Part shown: positions 4,770 through 6,652 of the stretch, piece after piece
Layout: each line of letters opens with the position of its first letter
Position numbering within the stretch: the stretch's first letter is position 1
NCBI GenBank assembly: GCA_949499045.1
Contig: CATEEE010000060.1
Location: forward strand, 1 to 6,652
Length of the DNA stretch: 6,652 nucleotides
Source of the DNA: Marinobacterium sp. xm-d-530
Lineage (GTDB): Bacteria > Pseudomonadota > Gammaproteobacteria > Pseudomonadales > Balneatricaceae
Direction of reading: 5' to 3'
Translations under genes and position numbers: made by a program
The notes under the pieces: model-generated
Database searches by the model: none
Told to the model about the DNA's origin: nothing
Seen by the model: the letters and a program-made list of their open reading frames with translations, nothing else

Positions 4770-6652
4770 TAACGCGGATACAAGTTTGCAAAAGAGTCAC
4801 TCTGACATTGCTCTTGGGTAGCGGTTAATATAATTTCACCCTGCTCCGCTGTATTTAAAAGGGTAATATTCCGTTCGGCCAAACGCTTTTTTACAGATTC
4901 ATTAGGATGCCCATAACGGTTATGTTTGCCGCTCGATGCAATCGCCACTTCAGGCTTAAGTTGATCAAGCCAGACACCAGGGGTGGAACTGTGGCTACCA
5001 TGGTGGGATAAGACTAACCAAGTGATAGGGGCTAACCTCTGCTGATTTAGCAGCTCTATTTCTGCACGACTCGACATATCGCCTGCAATCAATACTGAGC
5101 AACGACCATTATCGACCAACAGAACACAGCTTTGATCATTATCGGACTGCTGGTTCTGTAAAGCGAAAAGCTGGAAATTTACCTCCCCTTTTTTCCACCT
5201 TTGTGATTCACAGAGAGAGCCACCCGTCAGAGAGGGCTGCCCAGAATAGAACCTGTTAACTGAAAATTGCTGCAACGTACTCTCTAACCCTCCACTATGA
5301 TCAATGTCTGAGTGGCTGACGATCAGATCTAACTCGCGATAACCTTGAGCTCTTAGAGTGGGAAACAGCGTGGCTTGAGCCGCAACCCAACCGCTTCGAC
5401 TTTTTGCTGCTAAATCGTAAACCGTTACTCCCTCTTGAGTCTCAATAACGACTGAAAGCCCTTGGCCAACATCCAGCAGACGAACGAGAAACTCATTCGG
5501 TGCGGGTTGGTTCTGCTTAGGCATAATCACCGGCAACAGTAGTATCAAGCTCATCACTTTGATGCGCCCTGGTAAAAACAGAAGAACCATGGCTGCAAGG
5601 CTTACAAAGAGACCCAAAACTGAGGGGGGTTGCCAATGAGCATGTAGATCGATCGCCGAATGAACAGAGAGCCCATACCAGAATGCTGCAGCCCAAACTT
5701 CATAGAACCATAGCAAGGGTGCAAATAACCCAACCAGTGCGAGCGTAATGGGTAACAAGGCAACAAAGATTGAAACATAGGGGATTGCCCATAGGTTAGA
5801 CAATGCGCCACCTAGGTTAAATTGCCCTAGCCCGATGAGCAAAACGGGCAACATCGATAGCGTTAAAAAGAGCTGGACTGACACAAGGTTCTTCCACCTT
5901 GGAAAATCATTTCGCCAATGAGCAAACTGAATCAACAACCACACCAGACTGAACGAGAGCCAAAAGCCAACCTCTAATATCGATAGTGGCTCATAAACCA
6001 GAACTAAAAACAGTGCGATTTTAAACCGTTTCAGGGGGTGAATTCGCCGTGCAAACAGCTGTGGTACTAATAGACAGATTGCCATGATCCAAGCTCTCTG
6101 AAGCGGCACACCAAACCCACCGAACCAGAGATAAAAAGAGGCTAAGCTGATTGCACATAAAATGGGAACGGTTTGTATGATAGAGGCGGGGCTGACACCC
6201 AATGATTGAATCGCAACCACGACCAGCCTTCCAAATAACAGACCCGTTAGACACATCACTCCAAGATGTAAACCGCTGACAACGGCTAAATGAACGGTAC
6301 CGCTAACTTTAAGTAGCTCCCACTGCCTATCATCAAGATCCCCTCGATAACCCAAAACTAGCGCCGACAAAAGGGCGGCTGTCGACTGACTCATATTGTG
6401 ATTGAGCCAATCATGTACCCTTTGCCGAATGGTGCTACCCTGCTCATGTTCAATCAGCTGTTTGACATAACCTGACCCACCTATACCCTGAGCTAACTCT
6501 TTCCGACGACGATCGGGACTAAACTCATTTTGATACGCCGTTAGTGGGCCTACTTTAGCCAGCACCTTAATGCGATCACCCGCTTCTATTCGTACTACAG
6601 AGTCGTAGAGCCCGAGTCGTACTCGATCTATACCAACCAATTGACTAGGAGC
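4754..6652 (-). CDS. comEC: ComEC/Rec2 DNA-internalisation channel (5' end missing)
   Basis: ComEC is the inner-membrane channel that imports single-stranded DNA during natural transformation. 632 codons are visible and the frame stays open to the right edge (APSQ precedes the TTG at 6640). Family lengths near 750 aa suggest roughly 100-150 residues lie outside, so that TTG is not the start. Numbering from the first visible residue, the end of the OB-like N-terminal domain (about 1-80) precedes the Competence domain. This includes GTVHLAVVSGLHLG (about 118-131), PLQRAWIM (about 183-190) and many membrane spans up to about 376. The C-terminal metallo-beta-lactamase-like domain begins at LLDVGQGLSVVI (about 392-403). 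It has HSDIDHSGG (447-455), the GD of IAGD (524-525) and SHHGSHSS (about 549-556), the metal ligands of a putative nuclease. All motifs are intact with no frameshift. It sits 67 bp before exbB, first gene of the run in view. Whether the host is transformable cannot be judged here. Confidence 0.95.
   Translation of the reverse strand, partial: APSQLVGIDRVRLGLYDSVVRIEAGDRIKVLAKVGPLTAYQNEFSPDRRRKELAQGIGGSGYVKQLIEHEQGSTIRQRVHDWLNHNMSQSTAALLSALVLGYRGDLDDRQWELLKVSGTVHLAVVSGLHLGVMCLTGLLFGRLVVVAIQSLGVSPASIIQTVPILCAISLASFYLWFGGFGVPLQRAWIMAICLLVPQLFARRIHPLKRFKIALFLVLVYEPLSILEVGFWLSFSLVWLLIQFAHWRNDFPRWKNLVSVQLFLTLSMLPVLLIGLGQFNLGGALSNLWAIPYVSIFVALLPITLALVGLFAPLLWFYEVWAAAFWYGLSVHSAIDLHAHWQPPSVLGLFVSLAAMVLLFLPGRIKVMSLILLLPVIMPKQNQPAPNEFLVRLLDVGQGLSVVIETQEGVTVYDLAAKSRSGWVAAQATLFPTLRAQGYRELDLIVSHSDIDHSGGLESTLQQFSVNRFYSGQPSLTGGSLCESQRWKKGEVNFQLFALQNQQSDNDQSCVLLVDNGRCSVLIAGDMSSRAEIELLNQQRLAPITWLVLSHHGSHSSTPGVWLDQLKPEVAIASSGKHNRYGHPNESVKKRLAERNITLLNTAEQGEIILTATQEQCQSDSFANLYPRYWRTH

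Noticed and set aside
5602..6254. Two short minus-strand open frames (5602-5811 and 6021-6254) within comEC
   Set aside because: They are alternative frames of the membrane-spanning part of comEC, whose own frame is continuous and carries all motifs.
6638..6640. TTG as a complete comEC start
   Set aside because: The frame stays open to the right edge, and the preceding OB-like N-terminal domain would be largely missing, so the gene is cut by the window.
1..6652. Previously undescribed system such as a defence island, CRISPR array or mobile element
   Set aside because: Every sizeable stretch is accounted for by conserved housekeeping genes in a known order; I saw no inverted terminal repeats, transposase, repeat array or structured RNA.

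Overview
The window is an ordinary chromosomal core region from a Gram-negative gammaproteobacterium. The genes for Kdo activation (kdsB) and lipid A kinase (lpxK) imply an LPS-bearing outer membrane. The gene order rne > < murB - LMW-PTP - kdsB - ycaR-like - lpxK - exbD - exbB - comEC is, from memory, the order found in Pseudomonas and related Pseudomonadales/Oceanospirillales. It differs from the enteric msbA-lpxK-ycaQ-ycaR-kdsB order. The moderate GC content by eye suggests a marine Oceanospirillales-like bacterium rather than a high-GC Pseudomonas, but I cannot name the genus.

Layout: positions 1-108 hold the last 35 codons of a plus-strand gene, most likely RNase E (rne). A strong hairpin with a T-tract (126-153) ends it. 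Everything else, 173-6652, is on the minus strand and reads right to left: comEC (5' end cut off by the right edge), exbB, exbD, lpxK, ycaR-like, kdsB, a low-molecular-weight protein tyrosine phosphatase, and murB. The only gap of note inside this run is 67 bp between comEC and exbB. From exbB to murB the junctions are 8 bp, 1 bp, 1 bp, 5 bp, 30 bp and a 1-base stop/start overlap, so this is very probably one operon with translational coupling. There is no gene-free stretch above 300 bp.

How the genes fit together: lpxK (lipid A 4'-kinase), kdsB (CMP-Kdo synthesis) and murB (UDP-MurNAc synthesis) are envelope-precursor enzymes. The small Trm112-like protein and the phosphatase sit between them. 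ExbB/ExbD form a proton-driven inner-membrane motor of the TonB/Tol type, with no TonB, TolA or receptor gene beside it. ComEC is the inner-membrane DNA-uptake channel. The theme is envelope biogenesis plus DNA import.

I found no mobile element, CRISPR array, tRNA, rRNA or clearly novel system. The points worth a second look are small: a run of non-ATG starts (TTG, GTG, TTG) in exbB, exbD and lpxK, a Cys-to-Ser change in the Trm112-like protein, and the partnerless ExbBD pair embedded among LPS genes.
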